The position numbers and the translations under genes are program-made. 64,000 bases of DNA. Source: Harmothoe impar (taxonomy: Eukaryota; Annelida; Polychaeta; Phyllodocida; Polynoidae). The stretch lies in assembly GCA_947462335.1 (NCBI GenBank), contig OX381706.1, forward strand, positions 20,374,784 to 20,438,783, in the 5' to 3' direction. The notes under the pieces were generated by a model that searched no databases, had not been told where the DNA came from, and saw only the letters and a list, made by a program, of their open reading frames with translations. The number at the start of each line of letters is the position of its first letter. Within the stretch, counting starts at the first letter, position 1. Below are positions 1 to 10,649 of the stretch, in pieces.

Positions 1-305
1 AGCTTTTTTGCACACATTAATAGGCCTATTTGATAAAGGGGTTGAAAAGTACATAGTTACATACTTTACAGAAGACTCCTAATCGATTCTGATAACTGAT
101 TTAGTTTATAAGTCTAATAATGACTTGCATGAGGCATTTAACCATTATTCTTGCTTTTTTTTTATATAAGGTAATTAAGATTTGCCAAAAAAACACTCAG
201 GATATTTTTACCCCCCTTTGCAACCCCCACCCCTCCGGTAATCAGTAAATGAATACTCCCTAAATCTCAACCCTTAACCACTCATTTTACTTTCCCCATA
301 TCTAG
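1..305 (+). other. Intron segment upstream of the EGF exon
   Basis: AT-rich sequence ending in a pyrimidine-rich stretch and the acceptor AG at 304-305. No coding or repeat feature was recognised. It is the 3' part of an intron of the receptor gene, which must begin to the left of the window. Confidence 0.6.
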
Positions 306-422
306 GGCCATGTCTAGCCAATGGAGGCTGTCAGCAGCTGTGTTTCCCCACCCCCCGGGGGCCGGCCTGTGAGTGCGCCATAGGGTACGAGCTGGCGGAT
401 GACGGCAGGTCGTGTACTACAG
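306..422 (+). CDS. LRP-like receptor gene 1: EGF-like domain exon
   Basis: This exon encodes one complete EGF-like domain of an extracellular LRP-type receptor. Six cysteines are spaced C-x5-C-x3-C-x8-C-x1-C-x12-C, beginning CLANGGCQQLC, the EGF form that precedes YWTD beta-propellers in LDL-receptor relatives. The acceptor AG is at 304-305 and the donor GTAGGT starts at 423. The exon is 117 nt and both ends are phase 1, the usual phase for EGF modules. The last codon is completed by the exon at 3285 (G+TT, Val). The start codon and signal peptide of this gene are outside the window. The family assignment rests on the cysteine pattern and the propeller exons that follow; orthology to a named LRP is not claimed. 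Confidence 0.88.
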
Positions 423-3284
423 GTAGGTACGAGCAGAAGGCTTTAATGTGTTATAGTAAGATTCCTTAGCCTCAAATTTGGGCATATCATTACTAGAGTG
501 ACAAACGGGCCAAATTCCTCACAGGTGTTTGGTTATAAAGATTCATTTTAGCCTAGGTTGCATCTTCAAAACAAATCGGTAACCATGGAAAGAGCCTAAA
601 TCCAAGATGGCCACTAAATTGCCCAAAATACATCTCCCATAGCATTAATATTGTCTCTATACAAAATTGAACCTTACCTATCCTCCTAAATTGAGCCCTG
701 AGAATCCAATGGTATTATTGCTTTGTTGCTAGGTTGAGCAGTTGCTTAACAACGGCCACTCTAAATACACATTTCCCTAGTTACACAGGCTTAATGATTA
801 CTAAGCTAGATTTTCAATGATATCTACCCCCACTAAATTGGCCCCTAGGAATTTAACAATGTTATTCATTAGTTGCTAGGGCCAGTGGTTGCTTAGCAAC
901 ATCCATTCTAATGGTTTATTTGCATAGCAACACATGGTTTAGGTATATAGCTCAATTTCAATGACACCTACCCCCAGTAAATTTTAACAGTTTTATTCAT
1001 TGGTTGCCAGGGCCAATCGTTGCTTATTATGAGGATAAGCATCTCTTTAGTTATGCATAGGGGAACGTGTTCTTCACAACAAAATAACCAGTTCTCCACC
1101 ATGATGCCATCAAGATAGCTATAGTGATGCTATAATACCTACAGAGGAGTAACTATATCCCTGCTCCTTTTTAACATGAATCAATGAGTTTGCTGATTTG
1201 TTTGGTTCTGTCCGAAATAAATTGTAAATATCGATTGGGTTCATATTCACATGTTAACATTTTACAGACGTTGGATCGGACCTCAAAGGTATGCTGTTTT
1301 AATGGTGGAATGTACCCTATCTCTAGTCTTGAAGCATGTACTGTATATATAAAGCAATTGACTCATTAATCTTTGTTAACAGTTTGATTTAACAATGGTT
1401 TATCTAAACGTATGCGACGATTAGATTTCTGTATATGTGTGTCTTAGAATGCAAACTAATAAGGACTTTTTGTGATGTGCACTTTATATGACGTCAATAA
1501 CACACTATTTGAAATGTAAGACTTCTTTATGAGATCACAGTGGATGCATTCCTCTTTTATTGAAAAAGAGTTAAGGAAGTTGTAATACAAGATTGGGAAA
1601 TTAGGGTGATCCTCAACTGAATACATGTACACAGAGAAAAATGAGGGTCAGACTGACCCTCGAACTGTCTCTAAGACAACGCATTTGCAACGGTCAGGCA
1701 GGTCAATGCAGGGTCAGGCGATGCTGGAATCTCCTCCCAGAGTCCAGCATTCTCAGATCATTAAGAGACTGGCAATGCTGGACTGTTTTCCAAGAGTCTG
1801 GCACTATTGCGCCCTTGGAGCCTTTCTTTAAAGTCTCAAAGAGTCCAGCATTGTCTTCCCTCACTTTTCTATGTGTATCTATGTGAATTATAAGAGCAAC
1901 TGCTCATGAGGATAGTACTTGTTGGTGGTGGAGGTTAATAAAGATTCCTAGTGCTCTGGATTCCGTCGGTACATTGCTCTAATTGCTATCATACAGAGAC
2001 AGAGATCCCAAGTTACCAGTTACAAATATGTGGAAGGGTTTCGGTGGTGATAAGATTTTTGGAAATGGTCGTATGCGGTTCATATGTGTGTTTTTTTTAT
2101 CATGGTACAGGTGTGGCATTGTCATTTCGGGAGGTGTAAATACATGTGTGTATGTTATTAACTTAATTAGTATATTAATGAAATAGACTTAGAACCTCTA
2201 GAACCTGTAAGCCTACACTTAGATCTAATTCCGAGATGAATCACCATGTATCATATAAACATGCACGTTATTAACCAGGGGATGTCTTGAAACAAGTCAT
2301 GTGAAACTACTTTGTGAAGATGTCTATTCAAACTACAAAATACCATGGTTGACAGTGTAAGAATGTAAAGCTAATTACCAATAGCACCTTTGTATACATG
2401 TTGCATTGACGTGATATGGCCATATCAATGCTAGATAATTGTATAATCTATTGAACATCACATTTTGTTATGATTCTGTGATACTCTCCTATATCACCAA
2501 TAGGTTGGGCACTAAGGCATGAAAACACCATTTCCAGGTGCACATTATTATTGTACACCTAGATGTAAAGTCAGAAAGAAAACATTATTGCCACTATGTC
2601 CATTTCCGAAGTGATGGATTAACTAAAGTCTCTGACCTGTGGACAAATATTTATGAAATTAAAATGAATGTTTTACACACAGCTCCATTTATTTTACAAC
2701 ACAATGTTTATGACGGTCACACTAACTCCCAAAGTGATGCTCCTGGAAAGTCATGTTGATCCAATCTAATGAAAAACAGTAATGTTTAGTTCCCCCGACT
2801 TATTGTTATCTGATATTAACGATGTTTGTGCATCATTGACTGTACATTGAGTTATTTGCTTTGCGCGGAAGAGACATGCAGTTTCAAACTGTTTAACCGA
2901 TAATGAAAATTCCCATCGCAAAAGTTTTTGTTTTTTTTCATACAAGACAAAAGATGTATTTAAAGTTCTGTTGCAGATACAAGCCATCAAGCGTCACACA
3001 CACAACTCTTTTTATCAGACTCTGCGGGATCTGCTGATAATAGACCATTGCTAAATAAGTCTTTTAGTTATGTACTGTAGTTGTAATTGGGACTAGTGTG
3101 GAAAATGAATCCATCATGGTGGCTGCAATTTAACATTTTTTATTGGAAAGTGGAAAGTGAACCACGTCATCACTTATCATCACCATAATGTAATATCTTC
3201 TCTTTGTTTGATGTACCAGGCTTACCAAGCTATAACAAAAATTGGTTTGTCTTGATGCTGATAAGTATGCCTTTATCTTCCCAG
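423..3284 (+). other. Intron, no recognised feature
   Basis: A 2.9-kb intron between the EGF exon and the first propeller exon. It starts with GTAGGT and ends TTCCCAG. I saw only short open frames of simple composition and no clear transposon. GAGTCCAGCATT-like direct repeats occur near 1738-1855. Confidence 0.6.
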
Positions 3285-3521
3285 TTGTTGCTGAGAGGAA
3301 GTTTGTCCTGTTTGTGGACCCCTTCCACAAGGCCATCTACCAAACGGACGTCATAGCTAACGTCACACGTGCCGTACCTATAGACATGATGGACTTCCCT
3401 ATCAGTATGGACGTAGACCCCAAGTCAGGCAAGATTATCTGGATAGATAAGAAGAAGAAGTCCTTCCGTTCTGCATACACTAATGGTGTGGACGAGAAAG
3501 AGCTGTGGAAGATACCAGATG
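3285..3521 (+). CDS. LRP-like receptor gene 1: first YWTD propeller exon
   Basis: The exon supplies the opening blades of a beta-propeller in the receptor ectodomain. It translates to 79 residues with FVLFVDP and IIWIDKKKK strands, and SMDVDPKSGKIIWID is a recognisable LDL-receptor class B repeat variant. The acceptor CCCAG ends at 3284 and the donor GGTAAGT starts at 3522. Both ends are phase 1. The reading frame continues open into the intron as far as an (AAC)n microsatellite, but the consensus donor marks the end. It joins cleanly to the EGF exon and to the exon at 3827. Class B repeats form propellers involved in ligand binding or release in LDL-receptor relatives; the ligand here is unknown. 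Confidence 0.87.
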
Positions 3522-3575
3522 GTAAGTTTATTAAAGTTGAAAATTCCCTGTGTATTGAGATTGTTTCAAATATGT

Positions 3576-3576
<1 letters not shown>

Positions 3577-3612
<36 letters not shown>
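3577..3612 (+). repeat. (AAC)n microsatellite
   Basis: About twelve AAC units lie in the intron just after the exon at 3285. In the exon's frame they would read as poly-Asn, but they follow the splice donor and are intronic. Confidence 0.9.
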
Positions 3613-3826
3613 CTATTCACATATCCCTACCTCCATCACATTATATCCTCAATCAGTATAGTACGTCGTTATAACAGCCATGGAACATGCCTATAGCGTT
3701 ATCCGCATTGCTATAAAAGTATAAGAGCTATACCATCGTATGCATTGAAAGGCGTTAAGTCGTGATGAAACCATGTCAATAAAATAAATCCCAAACTCCT
3801 CAATCTCATCCTTTAAATCCTTTCAG

Positions 3827-4001
3827 ATCGTGTACCTAAGAAGGTGGCCTACAACGAGGAGGACCGCCGGGTGTACTTCACCGACCAGGGGGGTAATGGT
3901 GTGGCCGGCATCTACAGCCTCCCCAGGGATGGGGGAGACCCCCAGCAGGTCATCAGGGGCCTCATGAGTCCCGCCGGGCTGGCACTAGACACCAAGAAAA
4001 A
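3827..4001 (+). CDS. LRP-like receptor gene 1: second propeller exon
   Basis: The exon continues the propeller with 58 residues including RRVYFTDQGG, a YWTD-type blade, and the inter-blade sequence MSPAGLALD, close to the usual P-x-G-(I/L)-A-(V/L)-D signature of class B repeats. The acceptor CTTTCAG ends at 3826 and the donor GTAAGT starts at 4002. It enters in phase 1 and leaves in phase 2, matching the next exon at 4493. GC content is much higher than in the flanking introns, as expected for coding sequence here. Confidence 0.88.
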
Positions 4002-4043
4002 GTAAGTGAGACGAGAAGAAGGGCTAGTGATAAGAGCATGATG

Positions 4044-4255
4044 AGTTAATGCATCATGCCCTTTGACGTCATGAATGTGGCCCTGGTGAGTTACTCGCCA
4101 GTGCTGCATTCAAGCATCATGCTGACCCTATGAGGTTAAGATACTCTCCAAGGGTCGGCATGATGCACCAATGCAGCAAGTTACTCGCCGGGGCTGCATT
4201 GGTGCATCGTGACGAGCAATGTCATCTTTTAGTGACACGTGTCCTTAAAGGGTTA
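4044..4255. repeat. TTAA-target MITE (family A), decayed copy
   Basis: This is a copy of the dispersed palindromic element described at 48398. It has the TGCATGAATGCAG-type arms around an ACTCGCC core and ends with CCTTAAAGGGTTAA at 4255. The left terminus is decayed. It lies in an intron of receptor gene 1. Confidence 0.7.
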
Positions 4256-4274
4256 AAGGCCAATGGTGTTTCAC

Positions 4275-4372
4275 TAGTATGTTATGCCCTTTGTCGTTAT
4301 GATGCATGAATGCAGCCCTGGTGAGTAATGTGCCAGTGCTGCATTCATGCATCATGCCGGGGCTGATACACT
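4275..4372. repeat. TTAA-target MITE (family A), half copy
   Basis: One palindromic half-module (GATGCATGAATGCAGCCC, then a degenerate core, then GCTGCATTCATGCATCATG). It directly follows the previous copy. Confidence 0.6.
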
Positions 4373-4492
4373 CTTTGTGTTACACTTGGCATTGTGTGTA
4401 TGAAAATGGTTTCATAACTTAATGTTATTTTGACGTAAAATAACGTATTTTTGTTAGCTGGGACTGTATGATAATGTCTATTTGTTTGGCAG

Positions 4493-4629
4493 AATCATCT
4501 ACTTCACTGAGGAAGGCATGACGCAGGCAGACGCCTATGTCGGCTCCATTAATATGGATGGCTCTGATAGAAAGATTTTGGCGAATACCCAAGTGGCTGA
4601 ACCATCGGACGTGGCTGTATTATCAGAAG
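4493..4629 (+). CDS. LRP-like receptor gene 1: third propeller exon
   Basis: The exon encodes about 46 residues beginning IIYFTEEG and ending EPSDVAVLSE, another class B blade followed by its inter-blade loop. GSINMDGSDRKIL is a typical blade sequence in which the fourth strand leads into a G-S/T-D turn. The acceptor TTTGGCAG ends at 4492 and the donor GTAATC starts at 4630. It enters in phase 2 and leaves in phase 1. The open frame continues a little into the intron, but similarity stops at the donor. Confidence 0.87.
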
Positions 4630-4924
4630 GTAATCAAATTGAATGATATTTTTAGCTGGCCCTTGGGCTCTAATAAGTCTCCTCTTTTCCTAGAGGGTGT
4701 ACTGCTGTGTAAATTTTGCATTTTTCTTTGTTTAGCATGAAGCACATATATACGTATATTCAGGATATGTCGGAAATATACTAAGCAGTGCAATTAGAAG
4801 CAGTGTTTTAAAGTATCATAATGGTAACCATCCACTAGGGACGTTCGGCCGTTTGAGCCCATACATTGCCTATGATATAATGACATTGGCTGATTAGAGC
4901 ACAGTGGGAGGTGGCCGTTACAGT

Positions 4925-5178
4925 ACAGGTTTTAACAAGACCTCAGCTTTGAGAGTGAGTAGGCTATAGGGTACCATGGGAAGGTGTGCAACTAAAAGTC
5001 CATGATCATCTTTTCACGTCCCAATAGTTTACAGAGAGGTAGCGCCATCTAGTGTACATTGTGTATACTACCCCCCTGTAGTGTTGTGCAAAGATGATCA
5101 TGGACTTTGAGTTGCACACCTTCCCATGGTACCCTATTGCCTACTCACTCTCTAAACTGAGATCTTGTTAAAACCTGT
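4925..5178. repeat. Fold-back element with long inverted arms
   Basis: Two arms of roughly 90 bp are near-perfect reverse complements. The left arm runs from ACAGGTTTTAACAAGA to CCATGATCATCTTTT and the right arm from AAAGATGATCATGG to CTTGTTAAAACCTGT, around a loop of about 70 bp. Such hairpins are typical of MITEs. No coding capacity; it lies in a receptor intron. Confidence 0.85.
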
Positions 5179-5335
5179 GGGTTACCGTTAATACGATTAC
5201 ATCGGCAAAAGCATTAAAACTTAGATCAATGCCCCTTTCGGCTCGGACCTAATTATTTCTTATCTATATTCTGTATCAATAATCAAAAATATAATAGAAC
5301 AAAAAAAACCTAATGAATGTTTGCTTGTATTGTAG

Positions 5336-5492
5336 AGGAGATGCTGTTCTGGACTGACACGTATAACGGGGAGGTGTGGAGCTACAACCTGACCACTGGG
5401 GCACCCCGCATGCTGTACAAGGACCTCAACAAGAAGATGACCACTCTCTCAGCAGACGACAATTTTGTCTACTTCTCCACCCATGGAGAAAA
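5336..5492 (+). CDS. LRP-like receptor gene 1: fourth propeller exon
   Basis: The exon begins EEMLFWTDTYNGEVWSYNL, with a textbook F/Y-W-T-D blade strand, and ends NFVYFSTHGEK. It encodes about 52 residues of the propeller. The acceptor TATTGTAG ends at 5335 and the donor GTAAGT starts at 5493. It enters in phase 1 and leaves in phase 2, and the split Lys codon (AA+A) is completed by the exon at 10534. This is the clearest YWTD signature in gene 1. Confidence 0.9.
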
Positions 5493-5534
5493 GTAAGTTA
5501 GGGTGTTATCACTGACGCCACAAGAATGATATAG

Positions 5535-5632
5535 CCCAGTGGGCACAGAACATTGAATCAACATTAACAACTGGTTGTCAATGTTGAACCAACGTTGATT
5601 CAATGTTTAACTCAATGTTGTGCCCACTGGGA
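5535..5632. repeat. Short inverted-repeat MITE with CCCAGTGGGCAC ends
   Basis: About 98 bp with CCCAGTGGGCACA at the left end and TGTGCCCACTGGG at the right. The interior is built from AACATTGAATCAAC / GTTGATTCAATGTT palindromes. Similar CCCAGTGGGC hairpins are, from memory, common in marine animal genomes. No coding capacity. Confidence 0.85.
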
Positions 5633-6022
5633 AGACCAATGCAGTCAGAAAGGGGGATGTTTCAGAGACGTCTTTTGATAACTTTAAAAAAAAGATTTCT
5701 GGAGCATTACTGACAGATGTATAAATATAAACTCAAATAATGCATTCTATTCATGGCTTTTGTACATGTCAACCATTCTTATACCGTACTATCTGAAACA
5801 CAATTTTCTTGTGAATCTCCTGACATGAGATTTTGCAAATGTGAACATCACATACAACGTTATGAGTAAAACGAATTAAAAGAATTATAAAAAGTTACCC
5901 TTTCTTGCCAGATTGGTCTTATAGTACACTAACAGGAGCATCGATCTATGGCATTGTTATTAGTTAACGGAGGAGTAACACTAGAGTTAAAGCATTGGTG
6001 CTATTTAACATCATAGCACTAA

Positions 6023-6414
6023 GGCCAAAAAATATAAAATCTGTGTTTCAGGCAACCCGACCCTAGTTTCAAAACAGGGCCGACCCTAGCATTTATTTCC
6101 GATTTTGAAGATTTCTTTTTCAAAATGTTCATATTTTTCCGGAAATTTTAGCAATTTATTTATTTTGTCAGGAAGAACAGATTACATGCCTAATTAACTG
6201 TCCATCCTCAGGAAATTGCTTTTGAACAAGAATGTCCAATAAATTCATGATATTCCTAGTTATAGTAACAATCGGTGACCCGCAAATTGATGTGACAGTT
6301 CACGACTCATTCTAGGTACCTCCAACATTAAAAGAATATGTAAATATATAAAAATCCGACCTACCTACCCTAGATTTTTGGACCATGTTGCCTGAAACAC
6401 ACCTTTTTTTGGCC
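6023..6414. mobile_element. MITE family C, TAA target site
   Basis: The 392-bp element begins GGCCAAAAAA and ends TTTTTTTGGCC, with inner inverted blocks GTTTCAGGCAACCCGACCC and TTGCCTGAAAC. It is flanked on both sides by TAA (6020-6022 and 6415-6417), the 3-bp target duplication typical of PIF/Harbinger transposons. Related copies lie near 29290, 34000, 40589 and 58670. No transposase frame, so it is non-autonomous. Confidence 0.8.
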
Positions 6415-6633
6415 TAAGCATAGTCCTTAGTTACACATAGAGATACAATTGTTATACTTCCATCACACTTTGCACGATGTTAATCGACACACTATTAGCA
6501 TGGATAATTCCCAAAGAATGGTTAATTCCTTAAACTGTAGTGAGGATGATTGGGGGGAAACGCCTTGGTACAATTCAATCATTTCACTGTTGTTCTGTTA
6601 TAATGAAAATAACCACACTGGAAGCCCTCAGCA

Positions 6634-6642
<9 letters not shown>

Positions 6643-6668
<26 letters not shown>
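6643..6668 (+). repeat. (TA)n microsatellite, left flank of transposon
   Basis: About 13 TA units abut the left terminus of the element at 6669-8791. A second (TA)n tract abuts its right terminus, so the element appears to have inserted into, or to recruit, TA repeats. Confidence 0.9.
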
Positions 6669-8789
6669 GGGTGGGGGTCCAGAAAATGTCCATTTCACAA
6701 ATTGAGTTATTTTTAAAAAATAATCATTTTAAATGAAGAGAATGTATTGGGATAACTACATAATTGCAAAAAGCCCAATGAGTACTAATAGAAAAAATAT
6801 GCATATCAATTATAATTTCATGATTTTTTCAGATTTTAGCTACTTTTCAGGGAAAAAATGACCAAAAATCGATGTCCCCTGGAAAAAATATGATTTTAAC
6901 GGAAATTTTCTCCCAATGATAGTAAATTTACACTTTTTGCTTCATATGTGTTGCATACAAATGATACTTCTTCATAACACCGTTTATTTCAATATTAAGA
7001 TTTTTTATTTTTTTAATATTTGTTTAAATTACAAAAATAGCAATTATTCTCATAATCTCATATATCTTTTTAAACACTTGAATTTTTTGGAAAAATATTA
7101 CACGAGATGGGTGTTTTGTGCCATTAGGCATATCCCGGACACCTATACTCTTGGACAGAATGATAAAAATTAAGACAATTAATCATTTTCTTGGTGAAAT
7201 TAGAGCCCAAAGAAGGAATTAAAAGTGACCAGTTTAAGCCAAATTTCTTGAAAAGGTAATTAATTATACAAATACTGCATAAAATTACATATTACCTGCA
7301 TTGGATAAGCGTATGTGTGAGCTCTACACTCCCATATCGATAGATTTTTTCTATTCTACATTTAACAAGCAAAAACAATTGTTTTCACTGGATGTTACGT
7401 TCACCAGATTGATGTTACGTTCACTAGATTTATTTAAACATTTTGAATTATATCAGCCTAAATGCCCTCTAAGGAGGAAGGGAAATATCCATGTGGTGCC
7501 TACATAGTACATGCACCATATACAATAAGAATCTTAACTAGGTTCAATGTCTTTGTCTTTGTAAATTAAGATATCAATTTATGTTACGTTCACTAGAATT
7601 ATGTTACGTTCACTAGAATTATGTTACGTTCACTAGAATTATGTTACGTTCACTAGAATTATGTTTGGTTCCACGGAGACAGTAAATTGTCACCAAAATA
7701 TGTCCTTTTTTGTTAATTTCTTTTGATAGGCCGCATGTATGTCTGTTTGACAAACCTATCAGCAAGGATGTATGTGGATAAATGCATGATTTATATAATA
7801 TCAAGAACTATCAAAACAACATGTCCTTTATTTTATGAAATGTAACGTTCACCAGATAGATGAAAAAGTCAGAAATATGCATAAATAAATAAAATATAGC
7901 CGTAACACAAATTGTCCAAGTATATCTGAGCATTACAAATGACACTGACCTGTTTCCATCATATTATAATAAACATATTTCATTCTAGAAACTATTCAAT
8001 TTTTGTGTTACGTTCACTAGATGTTACGTTCACCAGATATATTGAAAACAACAGAATTTTGGTCTAATTGTCTTATTTTATTTTATATTAAATATCTGGG
8101 ACATGCTGTGACTTTTTTTGCATAGGTATTATACCACAACCAACTGAAAACAATGCTATTATTGACTAATATTTCATTATAATTCCTCTATTTTTCTGCT
8201 ATGTTACGTTCACTAGATCCCACTGAACACCTCTGAATAGTAAAATAAACACAATAGAATGGCAGAAAATACAAAATATCTTCAGATATGTTAGAGCACT
8301 TTGTATACTTTCATCTGGGTTTCACAGCTAGTTTAATACTCTTCCATGTTAGTACTTTTTGCTATTTATAAAGATTATAGGTTCGATTTAGACATAAACC
8401 AACTGGCCCTCAATTGACTCTAGCTATCAAACTATCACAAAGGGGAATTAAAAATAGATTAAAAGTGTACAGCACCCTCTTACATGGTAGGAAATGACAC
8501 ATTTTGCCCTAATTCAGTGAAATAAGTTCATAACCAAAATATGTCATCATATTTTTTCACTATTTTCATGTTTATGATAATATCTGGTGAACGTAACACA
8601 ATTTTGTGTCATTAGTTATTGTATTTTTCAAACTTACATAGAAAAAAAAGTAAGAATCCTAGTATCACAAAATTTGGGAATGTGATAGTTCATTGCCTCC
8701 TTTATATATAGACAAATCTGCTACAACATTTGGGCAATTCAGAAATATTATTGTTTTTCACTGGAAATGGACATTTTCTGGACCCCCAC

Positions 8790-8791
<2 letters not shown>
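6669..8791. mobile_element. Non-autonomous DNA transposon with 28-bp perfect terminal inverted repeats
   Basis: The left end starts GGGTGGGGGTCCAGAAAATG and the right end finishes CATTTTCTGGACCCCCACCC; the perfect complement extends 28 bp. The 2123-bp element lies between two (TA)n tracts. No long ORF is present (longest under 90 codons), so no transposase is encoded. Its interior carries about 11 copies of a 14-bp motif, TTACGTTCACYAGA, mostly on the + strand. Four are perfect 20-bp tandem units at 7581-7660, and one near 8582-8597 is inverted. Repeated internal motifs of this kind are often transposase-binding sites, but here they are central rather than subterminal. The superfamily could not be assigned. 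Confidence 0.85.
7581..7660 (+). repeat. Four tandem 20-bp units
   Basis: Four identical units of ATGTTACGTTCACTAGAATT, followed by a diverged fifth. Scattered relatives occur at 7391-7430 (two), 7840-7857, 8005-8038 (two), 8201-8218 and, inverted, 8582-8597. No spacers, so this is not a CRISPR array. Confidence 0.95.

Positions 8792-8830
<39 letters not shown>
8792..8830 (+). repeat. (TA)n microsatellite, right flank of transposon
   Basis: About 19 TA units directly after the right terminal inverted repeat, matching the tract on the left side. Confidence 0.9.
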
Positions 8831-8835
<5 letters not shown>

Positions 8836-9289
8836 GTACAATCTAGTGCAGAACGTGAGATTTTAGGCTAGCTAGTTTTTCTGAAATATAATATACAAGC
8901 GTACACTTGGTTGTCGACTATTTATAAATCGTTATTTCCTATCTTCATTCTCTGATTCTCCTGATGAGACCTTTAGGTTTCAGACCCTACCTTGTCAATA
9001 GTTCTTATACACTCATCTTCAGATACGTTATCTCTTATCTTACTTACTTCTCATAACATTTGATGTAATTTATTACTAAAATATAGCTCCATGGTTAGAG
9101 TAAAAGCGTGAGTGTTATAGTAGACTTAGATAATCCAATCTACTTTACTTAACACCACGATAATCAATGTCAATACAGTACCCATTTACACCTAAATACA
9201 CACCAATATCAATAACCTTTAACATTGGTGTGTGTCGCAGTATTAGGTAGACCAACTTACCAGGCGACCCTTACACATGTACCAAGAAA

Positions 9290-9533
9290 GTGCCTCTACA
9301 TGGGTACCCGATTCTTTTACCGTGTCGCCGTGTCGATTTTTTGCAAGATAGGCCATGTCTGCGTGTCGGTTTTTAGGTATATAAGAACTTAGAGAAAAAT
9401 GTCTGCAGGTCGATTTTTATCCTTTATTTTTCTGTGTCCATCGATTTTTAAAACCCCCGTGTCGCACGTGTCGATTTTTAAAACCCCCGTGTCGCTGTGT
9501 CGCACGTGTCGAATTTTACCCATGTAGAGGCAC
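9290..9533. mobile_element. MITE with 17-bp inverted ends and a 6-bp target duplication
   Basis: The ends are GTGCCTCTACATGGGTA and its complement TACCCATGTAGAGGCAC. AAGAAA flanks both sides (9284-9289 and 9534-9539). The interior has direct repeats of a GTGTCGATTTTT unit alternating with AAAACCCCCGTGTCG. It lies in the long intron of receptor gene 1. Confidence 0.82.
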
Positions 9534-10533
9534 AAGAAATGGAAGAACAATCATGTTGATCTATCTAACGCTTTGGATATTTATCCTTGGTGTCCTTCTA
9601 TGTCTCTTTCATGTGTTGTCACTTTATAATCTATGTCTTGTCAAAGAGAAACCATTTCACAAACATGGTTACAGAAAGGATATCCATCATGCACAATACT
9701 TCACTATGTGTAAAGAACACATTGTGCCCACTTGCTCACAATTCCTTTATGCCAAAGTTTATTATTTATTAGTAGGATTTTTATTTCCATTGTGACAAGT
9801 CTGTGCTTATTAAATCATCATTGTGCAAACATTCAATGTTTTGTCTGAAGCTGGAGATATGACAATTAACTAGTGATTCTTGGAAATCATATCGATGTCT
9901 ATGATTAAAGTCAAAATGCAAATACAATAATAAGTGTATTTGTGCCAAGCATTTTAGAAACCAGCTTTGATCCGCTGAACCAATCAACTGACTGTTTTAA
10001 CAATCTGACATCCGGCTGATTAACTTAATTGTTACCTGTCCAATACCAGCATCAGTATCTGTGTAACCCTGCTTTGGATTCATGAGCATAATGGCCACCG
10101 TCCACTGGCCACTAATTATATGAAATATGTGGCTTATTCGGCCGTATAAGGCTCTGTGTATGGTGGGAATTAATAGCCAGGTATTCGACAGAATAGAATG
10201 GAAACATCAGCCGACTGCATCTATTCACAGAGAGTGTAGACTATACTAGACAGGATCTCATACAACAGTTAACTTTTAATTTTCTGTTATGTCTAGCAGA
10301 GTCTTCCACCCTGAATGTAAAAATCGTCTTCTGAAAATTGCAGTGGAAACCGTGATTTAGCATGAATAAAAATCGTGAATCTTGAATCTAATTGATTTAT
10401 AAATGGTGTATTCAAGAACTCTCAAGACAGGATGACATAGACATGAAGGGTCTCGCAAAACCTCATTTAATAGAATCCATTAATTTTACTCTATGTAGTA
10501 TACAATCATAACTTTGACAATCTGCCTTTTCAG

Positions 10534-10649
10534 AGCCATGTTCCAGGTGGCATGGAGGGAGCAAACACCTAAAGTACAACAGTCTACAAAGGCCATCTTT
10601 GCCAGGATCTACGACATAAAGGCCTACCCCAACATTGTGCTGATACCTC
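10534..10649 (+). CDS. LRP-like receptor gene 1: last ectodomain exon
   Basis: The exon encodes about 39 residues that complete the propeller: AMFQVAWREQ, then KAIFARIYDIKAYPN and VLIP. The acceptor CCTTTTCAG ends at 10533 and the donor GTGAGT starts at 10650. It leaves in phase 1 with a single C. Both transmembrane exons in the window (13111 and 29697) begin with CC and complete that codon as CCC, Pro. No EGF or LDL-A module follows before the membrane segment, which is unusual for LRPs. Confidence 0.82.

Noticed and set aside
7581..7660. Short exact direct repeats that resemble a CRISPR array
   Set aside because: Units are contiguous 20-mers without spacers, in a eukaryotic intron and inside a DNA transposon.
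9553..9795. 80-codon hydrophobic ORF as a small membrane protein
   Set aside because: It lies in an AT-rich intron where hydrophobic codons are expected by chance; no homology or initiation context.
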